In this document: positions 44,138 through 55,502 of the stretch, piece after piece
How positions within the stretch are numbered: position 1 is the first letter of the stretch
Layout of the letters: the number at the start of each line of letters is the position of its first letter
From: Dactylis glomerata
Taxonomy: Eukaryota; Streptophyta; Magnoliopsida; Poales; Poaceae
Direction: 5' to 3'
NCBI GenBank assembly: GCA_007115705.1
Contig: QXEO01000237.1
Location: 4,302,030-4,366,029, forward strand
DNA: 64,000 bases
Translations under genes and position numbers: made by a program
Notes under the pieces: generated by a model
What the model was told of the DNA's origin: nothing
Databases searched by the model: none
Seen by the model: the letters and a program-made list of their open reading frames with translations, nothing else

Positions 44138-44731
44138 ATGTTGTTCCCTAAGTACGTTCTGGAGGACCTCTCAGTAGGTAGTGGTTTAATTATTGGGAAA
44201 GATAACATTGAGGAGTTCTTTAATCATATTAGTATGCATAAAGAAGTTGAAGAAAAGTCTTTGGCTGAGCTTGCTCCTAGTATTGAAGTTGATTCTACTT
44301 ATTTAATTCACATGTTGGAAGCTAGGTTTGCTAGCCTTAATCCTTTTATGCAACACATGTTCCTTAAGCTTCATGAAATTGAAGATCCTGAAAAGAAAGC
44401 TTTCATCTTGGAAACTTTGCGTATAGAATTTAGAGATGTTGCCATTGAGGCTAGGAAAGTTTTTAAGAAATTTAATAAGCTTGGCTCGCCTGTAACAGCT
44501 GTTGGTACACCCAATGAAGATTTTAGAGTGTCAATACCTTGTAAACTTGTAGGAATTCATGATGCTTGGGAAAAGAATTCTAGTTGGATTTGTCCTGAAA
44601 ATCCTTTTGATGAAAGTAGTGTACCAAAGCGTGATCACAAAGGGTCTTCAAAAACTTATGTGGATGAAATACAATGCCTTATTGACAAGACTTCTACTGT
44701 TGATCTTAATGCTTCTTTCGAAAATACTTGA
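44138..44731 (+). CDS. Element C single ORF, unknown function
   Basis: 197 codons from ATG to TGA, the only long ORF of this element, beginning about 150 bases after the primer-binding site. Composition is charged and Leu-rich with a helical look (EEFFNHISMHKEVEEKSLAE, MLEARFASLNPFMQHMFLKL, EARKVFKKFNKL). No zinc knuckle, protease or RT motif, no signal peptide and no membrane segment. It sits where gag would be, but I cannot assign it to a Gag family. It is followed at once by the conserved GCGCC...GGCG block shared with element B. Intact, with no sign of decay. It may be a structural or packaging aid, or simply a family-specific protein of a non-autonomous element. Confidence 0.55.
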   Translation: MLFPKYVLEDLSVGSGLIIGKDNIEEFFNHISMHKEVEEKSLAELAPSIEVDSTYLIHMLEARFASLNPFMQHMFLKLHEIEDPEKKAFILETLRIEFRDVAIEARKVFKKFNKLGSPVTAVGTPNEDFRVSIPCKLVGIHDAWEKNSSWICPENPFDESSVPKRDHKGSSKTYVDEIQCLIDKTSTVDLNASFENT

Positions 44732-44742
44732 TTCGCACTTTC

Positions 44743-44795
44743 TGCGCCTAGCTCAAAGGCGTTAAAGAAAAGCACTCTTGGGAGATAACCCACTG
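44743..44795 (+). repeat. Conserved post-ORF block of element C
   Basis: GCGCCTAGCTCAAAGGCG forms a short hairpin and is followed by TTAAAGAAAAGCACTCTTGG and GAGATAACCCA. The same block follows the ORF of element B (56369-56418). Phrases like this are common after Athila-type ORFs in grasses. Confidence 0.7.
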
Positions 44796-47659
44796 TTTTT
44801 ACATTCAGTTATTTTTCTTTTATTTGAGTCTTGGAAGTTATTACTACTGTAATGACCTCTCCTTATCATTTTTATTTCGTTTTTGTGCCAAGAGAAGCCT
44901 CTAATTTGAGCAAGGTAAGATTTGGGGATGTTGCTGTCCTGAAACAGTTTTCGGTGCTGCACCGTAAAAATTCGTGAAAATTCTCTGTATATCTTTTGGA
45001 CCTAAGATTTCTTGTGCATATGCCCCAGGTTATATCCAAACTTTAATTAGTTGAACACTTTTTGATTTGAGCAACAGAAAACCCTCTAAAAATTCGACCT
45101 TTGTCAGCTGTTCTGTTTTGACAGATTTCTGTCAATATTTGTGTTTGCCGCTTTATCGCTTTCTTTTTGAGTTCTTTTGATCACGGAACTTTTGGGGAAG
45201 TTGCTACAATAGTATATACTTTATATGTGGTGGTTTTGAGTTGAAACCTGAAGCAAAAAGGGTTGATTCTATGTTATGCTTAAACTAATATTGCTAATAG
45301 ATTTGTGTTTAGTTTTGTATGAAGGAAGTTTTCAAGTGTAGGGATCGGAGAATGATGAGATGAGTTGAAGAATGGACAAAAGCTCAAGCTTGGGGATGCC
45401 CAGCACCCCAAGAAATATCCAAGAAGTACAAGCGCCAAAGCTTGGGGATGCCCCCGAGGCACCCCTTCTTCATCGGCAAAAATCAGGTCACCTTTCAATA
45501 CGCTATATTTTTATTGCTTCATGCATTATGCGTTTTTCTTGGAGCATCAGTTGTTTTTAGTTTTCAGTTTTCTTTAGTTTTGTTTGCTGCAATAAATGGT
45601 TGGACCCCAACAAATTTCTTTTGGAGAAGTTGCCTTGTTTTTCATTTGCCAAGAACACTCCGTTTTTCACTCTATTCATTTCCACGAGTGTTCTCTTTTT
45701 CTAGAACTACGTTTAGCTTTCGATTTTCACGTTGATTTGCATTCAGATCTTGTTATATCTTTTCATCAAGGTGTATTTTTGCCACTGGTCTATATTGGTT
45801 TTCATCAAAAGAGGTGTTTATAAAAAGTTCGAATGGTGTTGGAAAAGAGAAAAAGCTTTATGCAAAAAACTGGTACAAGAAGGAGCTTGTGTAGACTGTG
45901 GCCTAGGCTTTTGCATGTCGTGATTGATGTCTTTTTGATAGTATGCTTAGTGGTTTTGCTATAGCATGACTTGTCTCAAATAACTGAGATTGCTTAATGA
46001 GCCTTTGAAAAAATCATGCGTTGTTTTAATTATTTGGAAGCATTATTTTGGTTTTCTCCTTGATGCTTTATTTGGGTTGACTTGGCGCATGTCACACATG
46101 TTAGACTCATACAAAGTCGCCATTGCCTCTATGATCATTTAGTTTTTGACTTTTGATGCCATCTTATGCTTCTTTTAATGTTGCTTTGTCGCTTTGCATG
46201 ATTATGGCCGTTATTGCTCTCTTAGTTGGTCGCTCCCAGTCTTTTGCTAGCCCTCGCCTTGTACTGAGTATGAGCTCTACTCGTGCATCCAAATCCTAAA
46301 AATCAAGTTGTTCCAAAGTGTCCACCATACATACCTATTAGCAATTTGCTATTCCAAAGTAAATTTGACTTGCTTTTATCTATCCTTCAAATTAAACTCT
46401 TTTTGGTGTTATGCAAAAATTGGTCAGTAAAGCTTTCACGAACCAGATGGCACACTTTACTTTTCTCGTTTAATTTTTTTGACATTGTGGTCTCTTATGT
46501 TGAGTTGTTATGCTTGCAAGTTGTAAGTTGGGAATTAGCCCAGCCATGCCGTCATGGGGCAAGCTTTTAACATTGCACTATCTTTCATTTGAGTTGATAT
46601 CATGATCTTTTGTTTATGGATACTCGCGATGTGAAATAAGTTGGGAATCTTGCGGGATCATGGAGTTTTTATATGTGTTAGGGAAATGCCTGGGCCGCTA
46701 ATCTAAGCCATGCATAATTTGTGGTGGAAATTTACAGCATGCCCATAGTGAACATTCGATGATGCATCTCGCAATAAAAAGCTATACCAATGGTAAATAA
46801 AAGAGATGCCGAGGTGTTCATTGTCTGTTTGTCCTGTCATTTTGATATGGGCTTGTTCCATATCATCGGGCACGGAGGTACCCCGTTGACTGTTCTCGAT
46901 GATACACATACATTTACAATGACAAGAGCTTGCTTGGGACTCTAAGTCGAGTAGCATGAGGTTTGGGTATTCGTATTCACGGGACACGAGGTTTTCAACT
47001 TATGATTTGTCAAGCATATGCAGCATAAGTGTTCTCGCATTAACTTTAACCATTCAAGATGCTTATGATGGGGGCAATGAGAGCTCAAAGCCGGTAAGTA
47101 CCTTAATTTTGAAGGTTTATAAAACTTGTAATCACTGCTTCCCTCCGCGAAGGGCCTTTCTTTTACTTTTATGTTGAGTCACCACCTTCTATCTTTATGC
47201 ACCATTAAGAGACCATAGTTGTCATTCTGAGTATAATGTGCATTGTCCCAAAGTTTTCATTGATTGATTCATATTGTTGGTTTCACTTGTTCTTAAATTA
47301 CTTGTATCTAGTCGCCCTCTTAAACTTGAAGGTGTCCTATGCATTTATGTTTTGCTCTCTCATGAAAGACAAGCTGAAAACCATTTGTATGTTTTTCCTT
47401 ATGGTTTGAACACACGTTTGACTTTCATTGTTTCATTTTCATGATCTTGTGTTTGTGTTCATTTTCATGTTATAACATGGTTGCTAAGTTTCTTCTATCA
47501 AGGTTATATCTTTCATGCCCATGTTTTAAGTTCTTTGATCCCAGCGCACAACGCTTACATATATGGTCAAGATTGTGTAGGTGCATGTCACCTCAAAAAT
47601 TATTTCTTTTGTTATCACTTACCTACTCGAGGACGAGCAGGAGTTAAGCTTGGGGATGC
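44796..47659 (+). other. Element C 3' non-coding region
   Basis: 2.9 kb without a credible ORF. Contains two polypurine-like AAGCTTGGGGATGCCC copies near 45389 and 45438, the TACTCGTGCATCCAA block near 46276, CTTCCCTCCGCGAAGGGCC near 47138-47156, and the terminal GAGGACGAGCAGGAGTTAAG tract before the LTR. Between about 46330 and 47090 it differs from A, E and B and lacks their GGCACTCCTCC inverted repeat. Confidence 0.7.
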
Positions 47660-49338
47660 GGATACGTCTCAAACGTATCTATAATTTTTGATGCAACATG
47701 CTTGTTTTTTCACCATTTACTTAGTGTTTCGTTACACTTCATGGCATTTTTATGCATTTTCCGGAACTAACCTATTAACGAGATGCCATAGTGCCAGTTC
47801 CCTGTTTTCTACTATTTTTGTGTTTCAAAAATTCTATAGAGGAAATATTCTCGGAATTGGATGAAACAAATGCCAGACGTCCAGATATTTCACGGAGCTT
47901 CCAGAAGACCGAAGAGGAGACGGAGCCGAGCCAGAGGACGACCACACCATAGGGCGGCGCGGCCTAGGGCTGGCCCACGCCCCCTGGTGGTGTGGGCCCC
48001 CTGGTCTACCTCTGACGCTGCCCCTTCGCCTATAAAGACCCCCCGACGGGAAAAACCTAAAGACCCGATCACTTTTCTAGAACACATCGCGATCCGCCGC
48101 CGCCGTCGACCCGAAGATCGGGAGGGTCCAGAAGCTCTTCCCGGCACCCTGCCGGAGAGGGGAATCACCACCGGAGGTCTTCTTCATCGCCATGCTTGCC
48201 TCTGACGCGATGAGTGAGTTGTCTACCTTGGACTATGGGTCCATAGCAGTAGCTAGATGGTTGTCTTCTCCACCATGTGCTTCATATTTAGATCTCGTGA
48301 GCTGCCTTACATGATCGAGATCACCGTTATGTAATTCTACATGTTGTGTTTGTTGGGATCCGATGAATATTGGTGTTATGATTGAGTTGATGTACTGAAT
48401 ATTTTCTTATGTTATCTCTATGTTGTTTATGATCTTGCATGCTCTCTGTTGTTAGTATCTATCTTGGCCGAGTAGTTGCTAGTGACTCCAAGAGGGGGTA
48501 TTTATGCTCGATAGTGGGTTCATGCCTCTATTTAATCTGGGGGAGTGACAGAAACCTCTAAGGTTGTAGATGTGCTGTTGCTACTAGGGGGAAAACAACA
48601 TTCATATGCTCGAGGGCATATGCTTTGTTTACATTACACACTTTGTTTAATGCAATTATCTATTGTTCGCAACTTAATACTTGTGGAGTTCTCGGATTGA
48701 TTTGCCATAAGTGGATTATTAGTCATAGATGCAGTTGGATGGCGGTCTATGTATCTTGTTGTAATGCCCAAAGTAAATCTCATAGTGATCCTCTCATCAT
48801 ATGCACGTTGTCTTTATTCTATCAATTGCCCAACTGTAATTTGTTTACCCAGCATGTGTTATTTTATCTTATGGAGAGACACCACTAGTGAACTGTGGAC
48901 CCCGGTCCTATTTCCTTTATATTGCTATCACCTGTTTACTTTACTCGCACTGTTTACTTTACTCGCATATTTCTATTGCTTTCCACTCGATACGCTCATA
49001 CCCTTTGTTTCAAGCAAACCGGTGAGATTGACAACCTCATCGTAAGTTGGGAACAAAGTATTTGGTTATGTTATGTGCAGGTTCCACGTTGCCCCTCACA
49101 AAGCAAAGCTTGGACGAGGCGCCCTATAAATTGTCCGAAGCTATCGCGGAGCAAGTGGGCATCACCTTCAGTCGTATTTCGTCCTCCTACTGGATTGATA
49201 ACCTTGGTTTCTTACTGAGGGAAAAACTTGCTGCTATATTCATCACACCTTGCTCTCGGGGTTTCCAACTGGCCGGTCATTTACTTCATTAATTACATGC
49301 CAACAAGTTCTCTGGCACTATTCATCACCGTGCCATCA
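47660..49338 (+). repeat. Element C 3' LTR
   Basis: 1679 bp, starting GGATACGTCTCAAACG (T of TG mutated) and ending GTGCCATCA. TATAAAG at 48031-48037. Immediately followed by the tandem-repeat array. Confidence 0.9.
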
Positions 49339-50908
49339 GTTCCATAGTTTGCTGTGGAACTTGCACAAACCATGGTCACCTGGCAAGGAAGACCAAGAGA
49401 ACTCCTGCCTGGAAGCACCTCTTTGTGAAAGAGTCCAACTATGAACCCTTGGCATGCCATGTTTGGTATTTTTTCTAGGTGATGCATCACTCACCATGAC
49501 TCCATGCAGTGTTTTTCCTTTTTTTTGTATTTTTCTGAATTCCCTAGGCCCCCCTTCGAGATCTAGGTCAAACTCGCGGTGCCATTGATGTGTGCCAGGT
49601 GGGCTGGGACCAATAGTTTGCTCTTGGTTCTAGGGTCCCACGACCTCAGGGGACCTCCAGGAAATTTTCCCCAAATTTTCTGGTGTGCATTTCTTGTAGC
49701 CCCAGTTCAAAATTGGATTTAAAGGGATTTAGGGCAAAAATAATTCATTATATGGCAGCAGGCCAAGATAATTCCTAAGCTCCTGGATGTGGCACCCCTA
49801 GTAGGTCCCCCACCCATGAAAATTAGAGTGGTGATGTTTTGCACATTGCCCTTGGTGGCCACTTCACAAAAAATCACCTGTTTTGACCCCTCCGGCCACC
49901 TGAAAAATGGGAAATGCATTTTTTATGTGGAAACTGAAAAAACACTAGTTGTAAAAGTTGTTGGGAATGCACAGATGCACATCTCCACCAAAATGGGACC
50001 ATGGTTCCATAGTTTGCTGTGGAACTTGCACAAACCATGGTCACCTGGCAAGGAAGACCAAGAGAACTCCTGCCTGGAAGCATCTCTTTGTGAAAGAGTC
50101 CACCTATGAACCCTTGGCATGCCATGTTTGGTATTTTTTCTAGGTGATGCATCACTCACCATGACTCCATGCAGTGTTTTTCCTTTTTTGGAATTTTTCT
50201 GAATTCCCTAGGCCCCCCTTCGAGATCTAGGTCAAACTTGCGGTGCCATTGATGTGTGCCAGGTGGGTTGGGAACCATGGTTTGGTCTTGGTTCTAGGGT
50301 CCCACCCCCTCAGGAGACCTCCATGTATTTTCCCCCCAATATTTTTGGTGTGCATTTCTTGTAGCCCTAGTTCAAAATTGGATTTAAATGGATTTAGGGC
50401 AAAAATAATTCATTATATGGCAGAAGGCCGAGATAATTCCTAAGCTCCTGGATGTGGCACCCCTAGTACATCCCCCACCCATGAAAAATAGAGTAGTGAG
50501 GTTTTGCACATTGCCCTTGGTGGCCACTTCACAAAAAAGCACCTGTTTTGACCCCTCCGGCCACCTGAAAAATGGGAAATGCATTTTTTATGTGGAAACT
50601 AAAAAAACACTAGTTGCAAAAGTTGTTGGGAATGCAAAGATGCACATCTCCACCAAAAATGGGACCATGGTTCCATAGTTTGTTGTGGAACTTATACAAA
50701 CCATCATCACCTGGCAAGGAAGACCAAGAGAACTCCTGCCTGGAAGCACCTCTTTGTGAAAGAGTCCACCTGTGAACCCTTGGATGCCATATTTGGTATT
50801 TTTCCTAGGTGATGCATCACTCACCATGACTCCATGTAGTGTTTTCCCTTTTTTTCTGAATTCCCTAGGCAAGATAATTCCTAAGATCCTGGATGTGGCA
50901 CCCCTGGG
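49339..50908. repeat. Satellite-like tandem array, ~665-bp monomer, 2.35 copies
   Basis: Monomers 49339-50003 (665 bp) and 50004-50669 (666 bp) are nearly identical; a third (50670-50908) has lost about 215 bp between CTAGG and CAAGATAATTCC and then ends. Each begins GTTCCATAGTTTGCTGTGG. No coding potential. Element C appears to have entered such an array, since its LTR ends exactly at a monomer phase. The monomer is not one I can name. Confidence 0.9.
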
Positions 50909-51227
50909 ACCCGACACCCCTTCTACTTTGCCCAGCTCTCGACAAGTACGACTCTGGACAAGTATTTAATTTGTTCAGCCTGCACGGCTCTGGACAAGTA
51001 CGACGACCGCTCTCGACTTTGCCCAGCTCATGAACCCACGAGACATCGGGATCCACTCGTCATCGACACAGATGTTACAATGGGTAACAGAAAACCTTTC
51101 ACTAGATCACCGCCGAAATTTCTGCAACAGATTAATGGATAGAAACATTATCCCTTCCTATTCTCCACTACTCCGATACGTGAATATAGGGACGTCCGTT
51201 CCTAGCAAGTCTCGATAAAAGGGACGG
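50909..51227. other. Unassigned sequence between satellite and broken gene
   Basis: Contains a repeated CTCTGGACAAGTACGAC (near 50950 and 50991) with CTTTGCCCAGCTC at both sides, and one copy of a ~38-bp direct repeat (51049-51088, ATCCACTCGTCATCGACACA core) whose partner is at 52445-52482. Confidence 0.5.
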
Positions 51228-52105
51228 ATGGCTAACACTAATTCCGCCACATCGGTTAACCATCTTCAGCTAGCTACAGAGGTATGTATCAATATTCAGG
51301 GTTGATTCATATAGTTTTTATTCCCGCTTGTAAATCAGGATTTACACCCTATTGTAGTTTCAACTTAACCATTGATCGATGGATGCGGGCGGAGGAGCGG
51401 GTAAGAAGCGCACTTTCGCCGGAGAGGGCTCTTCCAAAGGAGTTAGCCAAGATGACAAGGTACTACACACGACTGTACTTGTTTCAAAATATGTTAGTAC
51501 TACGTATAAATGTATAAAAGGAACATATCTTGATTTTAAACGCGTGTTGTATCATATGTCAAAAGCTGAAGGTTGTAGAGGTGGAGGATGTGCAAGAAGA
51601 TTCTGATCCGGAACCTAAATCTGATGCGGATCCGTATGGTTCTCTCGACGGAGGAAGTCCAAGAAATTTTTCAGGGGATGAAGGGAACAAAAAAGGTGAT
51701 GACGAAGACGATGACCTTGAACCGTGATCACCAAATATTAATATCAAATCCGCAAAGAGAGGTAGGATCTCTCGTATAGTCATCTATCAGCTAAGGGTGA
51801 CATATGGTGTTGGACAGACTAAGATTCTGGAAGCCATTGTAACACCGAACCTACAACCAGCAGGTTATGTGGTTGCGTGTGTTCTATTCAGCAAGATGCA
51901 GGATGCCAGGTGGCGGATCGTCCAATCTCACCAAAATGGTGACGACGGTTATGTTTACATCAAGATGTGGAATCGAGATCTGGTGAGGTTCCATGGAAAG
52001 ATGTACGAATGGGATGGTGAACGTGTGACCTTTTGTATAGTGCAAACAATTTTACCGATTATTCCCACTGACCCCATGGATCAACACCATGTCGTCAAGA
52101 TATAG
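51228..52105 (+). pseudogene. Spliced gene remnant of unknown family
   Basis: A possible short exon (51228-51281, MANTNSATSVNHLQLATE) ends at GTATGT. A second start at 51379 gives MDAGGGAGKKRTFAGEGSSK up to a GT at 51460; after an acceptor at 51570-51571 the frame continues VVEVEDVQEDSDPEPKSDAD, an acidic run, an in-frame TGA at 51725-51727, then about 125 further codons (..VTYGVGQTKILEAIVTPNLQ, MWNRDLVRFHGKMYEWDGER) to TAG at 52103-52105. I do not recognise the domain. The acidic middle and basic start resemble a nuclear protein, which is a guess. Direct repeats of about 38 bp lie on both sides (51049-51088, 52445-52482), so the unit may have moved or been duplicated as a block. Confidence 0.4.
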
Positions 52106-53078
52106 CTCCCGCTACGATGATCACATCGCATTTCTACTTATGAATAATTATTATTTTTAAATTTTATTTACTTATCTAAATTTGTTTGAGGTCTAAATTA
52201 GTTTGAGGTAGCGCCCCTCACTTCTGTAAGGGAGCCCCTAATTTTAATGCTTTTTCGTGAAAACTCCCCTATGGCATGTATTATGGTCCAATTAATCTGG
52301 TCATAAAATAAGACAATGTGGGCTGATTATGTATTTTTCTGTTTTTTAAGAATAAGTTATGCTCATTCGAAAGCAAGTCAAATCTCTAAAACCCGGTTGA
52401 CCGCCTAATAAAATAAGTCTTGTGTTCTATTCTACCACGCTCGTGGACCCACTCGTCATCGACACAGCTGTTGCAACGAGTCAGCCGCCATCGACGCCGT
52501 TTGGTAGCTGCCGTGTGGCAACGTGGGGTCCTCGCCCACCTCTTGCCTTGCCTCCACTCCCGTGGCCCCACTGTTACCATCATTTCTCCCAATTCCAAAC
52601 TCCCCTGCCTCTCGCGCGCTAGGAAAAACCCTCCCCTAGCAGCTCCGGCAACGAAATCCCCTGCGCGGCACCGTAATCCTGTCCCCAGAGAAGACAGTCC
52701 TCTCTCCTCCGCTACAGGTAGGCTGGTAAGTGCCGCTCGATTCCTAGTCCCCGGAGAAGACCGTCCGCACTCCTCTCGCTTCCAAGGGAACCTTGTCGGT
52801 GTTCTTCCTAGATCGCCGGCGGTGGGCCTCAAGCACGTACGATGATTTTAAGTCGCCTCCCTATTTTTCTTCGCTCCGTCGCATACTCAATCTACGAGCA
52901 TCTCCACTCGCCCCCACCCCCCCCCCCTAAATGAGTGGCTCGCCGCGTGGCCCACTGTCAGCGGCACGATCGACGCTTCATCGTCTCCACTTGTCTCGTC
53001 TCCCACGCCCAGTAATGGCGCTGCAAACGGAAACAGCTTTGCAGTGGGGCAGCGAGCTGTCGTGTCGCAGCACGCGTC
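52106..53078. other. Intergenic and upstream region of the GC-rich gene
   Basis: AT-rich to about 52430, then GC-rich. Open frames on both strands at 52386-52845 overlap each other and show no domain, so none is called. A C-run lies at about 52914-52928. Confidence 0.4.
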
Positions 53079-53168
53079 GGCGGGAAATGAATGCCATGTT
53101 GTGCGCTTCCCGCCGCTTCCCGCCCCTTCTCCTTCATTTTCCCGCCCCATTCCCGGCCATAAATAGCT
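53079..53168 (+). promoter_or_regulatory. Compact promoter with E2F-like sites and TATA box
   Basis: GGCGGGAAATG near 53079, then TTCCCGCCGCTTCCCGCCCC near 53105 and TTTTCCCGCCCC near 53139 match the E2F core TTTCCCGC or its complement; CATAAATAG at about 53159 is a TATA box 50 bases before the ATG. Arrangement suggests S-phase type regulation (inference). Confidence 0.45.
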
Positions 53169-53801
53169 CGTCGCCTCGACGGTAGGTTCACATCCTCCAA
53201 CCGCCGGTAGAAAATGCCTCGCCGCCTCTTGACAACCTACGCCATGCTTCCTCGAGGCGGTTTCGGCATGCCACCAGCACCACTGCCCCCACCTCCACCG
53301 CCGCCGCCGCTGCAGGACCCAGCACCGCCACAGGGCGAGGAGGAGGAGGACTCTAACGACGAGGAGTTCCTCGCCGAGCTGTCGACGCATGCGGAGGCAG
53401 AGGAGGCCGCCACGGAACAGAGAGCGATCGTAGCGTCGTTCGAGACGCAATCCCGCGACTAGACGGCGCAGGAGCTCATGGCCGCCGAGAGGAGGGCGGC
53501 AGCGGCAAGGCTGGCGGAGGACCATGCTGCCGCCCGCGCCGACGCCCATCGCCACAACATCGAAGCGGCGAGGGCTGCGATGGCGGAGGCTGAGAGACGC
53601 CTCTTCCGGGCGGACATGGTCGTAGGGCTCGTGAAGGTGGCGGTGGAGCGCCAACGCCGTGAGCATCAGTACCCTCTCCCCTCCTTCAACGCATCGGCGC
53701 AGCGAGCGCAGGAGCACCGCATCTTCACCTCCTTCCTCGAGGAGGCTGAGCGCGACCGCCGCCAGCGCACGGCGGAGGAGAACCATCACCGCCGCGGGAT
53801 G

Positions 53802-55342
53802 TGATACGTCTCCAACGTATCTATAATTTTTGATGCTCCATGCTTGTTTTTACACCATTTACCCGATATTTCGTTACAATTCGTGGCACTTTTATGCATT
53901 TTCCGGAACTAACCTATTAACAAGTCGCCACAGTGCCAGTTCCTTGTTTTCTGCTGTTTTTGTGTTTCAGAAAAGCTACACAGGAAATATTCTCGGAATT
54001 GGACGAAACAAGTTCCAGAAGTCTTATTTTTCCCGGAAGCTTCCCGAAGACCGAAAGAGAGCCGGAGGGGGGCCAGAGGCCGCCCTCACACATAGGTGGC
54101 GTGGCCTAGGCCCTAGCCGCGCCACCCTGGTGTGAGGAGCCCCTGGCTGCCCCCTGACGATGCCCCTTCGTCTATAAGAAGCCTCGGGACAAAAAACCCT
54201 AGGGGAGTCGGTGAAATTTCCAGAACAGTTCCGCAACGCCGCTGCCGTCGAAGCCAAATTTCGGGGGACGGAAGTCTCTATTCCGGCACCCTGCCAGGAC
54301 GGGGAAGTGCCCCCGGAGCCATCTCCATCGGTCTCCATCGCCATCTCCGCCGTCTCCATCGACCTCACCGCCATCTCCATCAACCTTGGTATCTCCTATG
54401 ATGAGGAGGGAGTAGTTCATCCCCGGGGCTGAGGGCTCTACCGGTAGCTATGTGGTTCACCTCTCTCTCCCATGATGTGATCTTTATGTGATCGTGAGCT
54501 TTGTATCATGTTGAATAAGTAGATGTTACTCTTCTTCATTATGTGTACTCTAGTGTGTTATTAAAGTAATCTATTCCTCCTGCCATGGTGTAACGATGAC
54601 AGTGCGTGCATCATGGTGGTACTTGGTCTAGGCTACGATTGTGATCTCTTATGGATTATGAGAATAATTATCACTATGATAGTATTGAAGTGATCTTTTC
54701 CTCCTTTCATGGTGTAATGTTGACAGTGTGTGCACCGTGTTAGTACTTGGTCTAAGTTGCAATAATATCTATCTTGAGTTGTGATTTGATTTGAATATCT
54801 CTATGAGTGGTGTTTGTCAAGTACTTGATGAACTTTGAGGAGTGCTTCGTAGCCCTACGCAATGATTAGTGTTATTCAATAGAAGAGTAATTCAGAGTAC
54901 CTTAGTGAAGAGAAGTTATTTATTTGTTCATTTATGTTATATTTGTTGGGAGTGTGTCCACTAGTGAAAGTATGATCCCTAGGCCTTGTTTCCAAGCATT
55001 GCACACCATTTACTTGCTGTTTTGTTACTTGTTTGCTTGCTGCCATTTTTATTCCAGATTGCATTTACTACTTATAATCATCTATACCACTTGTATTTCA
55101 CTATCTCTTCACCGAACTAGTGCACCTATACATCTGACAAGTGTATTGGGTGTGTTGGGGACACAAGAGACTTTCTGTATCGTAATTGCAGGGTTGTTTG
55201 AGAGGGATAGCTTTGACCTCTTCCTCCCTGAGTTCGATAAACCTTGGGTGATCCACTTAAGGGAAACTTGCTGCTGCTCTACAAACCTCTGCACTTGGAG
55301 GCCCAACACTGTCTACAAGAACAGAAGGGTGTGTAGACATCA
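53802..55342 (+). repeat. Element B 5' LTR
   Basis: TGATACGTCTCCAACG to GTGTAGACATCA. GC palindrome at 54085-54136 and TATAAGA near 54174 mark the promoter. The first ~220 bp resemble the LTR of element C; the rest does not. Confidence 0.95.
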
Positions 55343-55352
55343 AGCTCTATTC

Positions 55353-55371
55353 TGGCGCTGTTGCTGGGAGG
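55353..55371 (+). other. Element B primer-binding site (tRNA-Asp type)
   Basis: TGGCGCTGTTGCTGGGAGG ten bases after the LTR end, near the complement of plant tRNA-Asp 3' end. Confidence 0.75.
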
Positions 55372-55502
55372 TAAGGTAAAAGGTACTCACATTCTTTGGT
55401 TACTAAGTCTTTTAGTTGCTGGTGAGTGCTCGGAGTTATTTCCTTTAGATTCTGCAATTACATCTTTTTGTTTCTTGTTTTTATTTTCACTAGTTAGGCT
55501 TA

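Larger units (their letters stand above)
42689..49338 (+). mobile_element. Element C: non-autonomous Athila-type LTR retrotransposon
   Basis: 5' LTR remnant (42689-43955), primer-like TGGCGTCGTTGCTGGGGAG at 43967 (tRNA-Asp type), one ORF at 44138-44731, conserved 3' non-coding region, polypurine-like AAGCTTGGGG (47647) and complete 3' LTR (47660-49338). No gag or pol motif. The LARD-like element inserted in the 5' LTR about 280 bp from its start and the part to the left was then lost. From 44743 to about 45500 it is nearly the same as element B, although LTR and ORF differ. Confidence 0.85.

Noticed and set aside
49339..50669. Repeated unit considered as a CRISPR-like or gene tandem array
   Set aside because: Monomers are ~665 bp with no spacer/repeat alternation and no coding potential; a satellite-like repeat explains it.
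52386..52845. Opposed open frames of about 140-148 codons
   Set aside because: They overlap almost fully, show no domain and lie in GC-rich sequence where stops are rare.
52887..53789. 300-codon minus-strand frame
   Set aside because: It is the reverse of the alanine-rich plus-strand gene and its promoter; the promoter, ATG and continuation across the insertion favour the plus strand.
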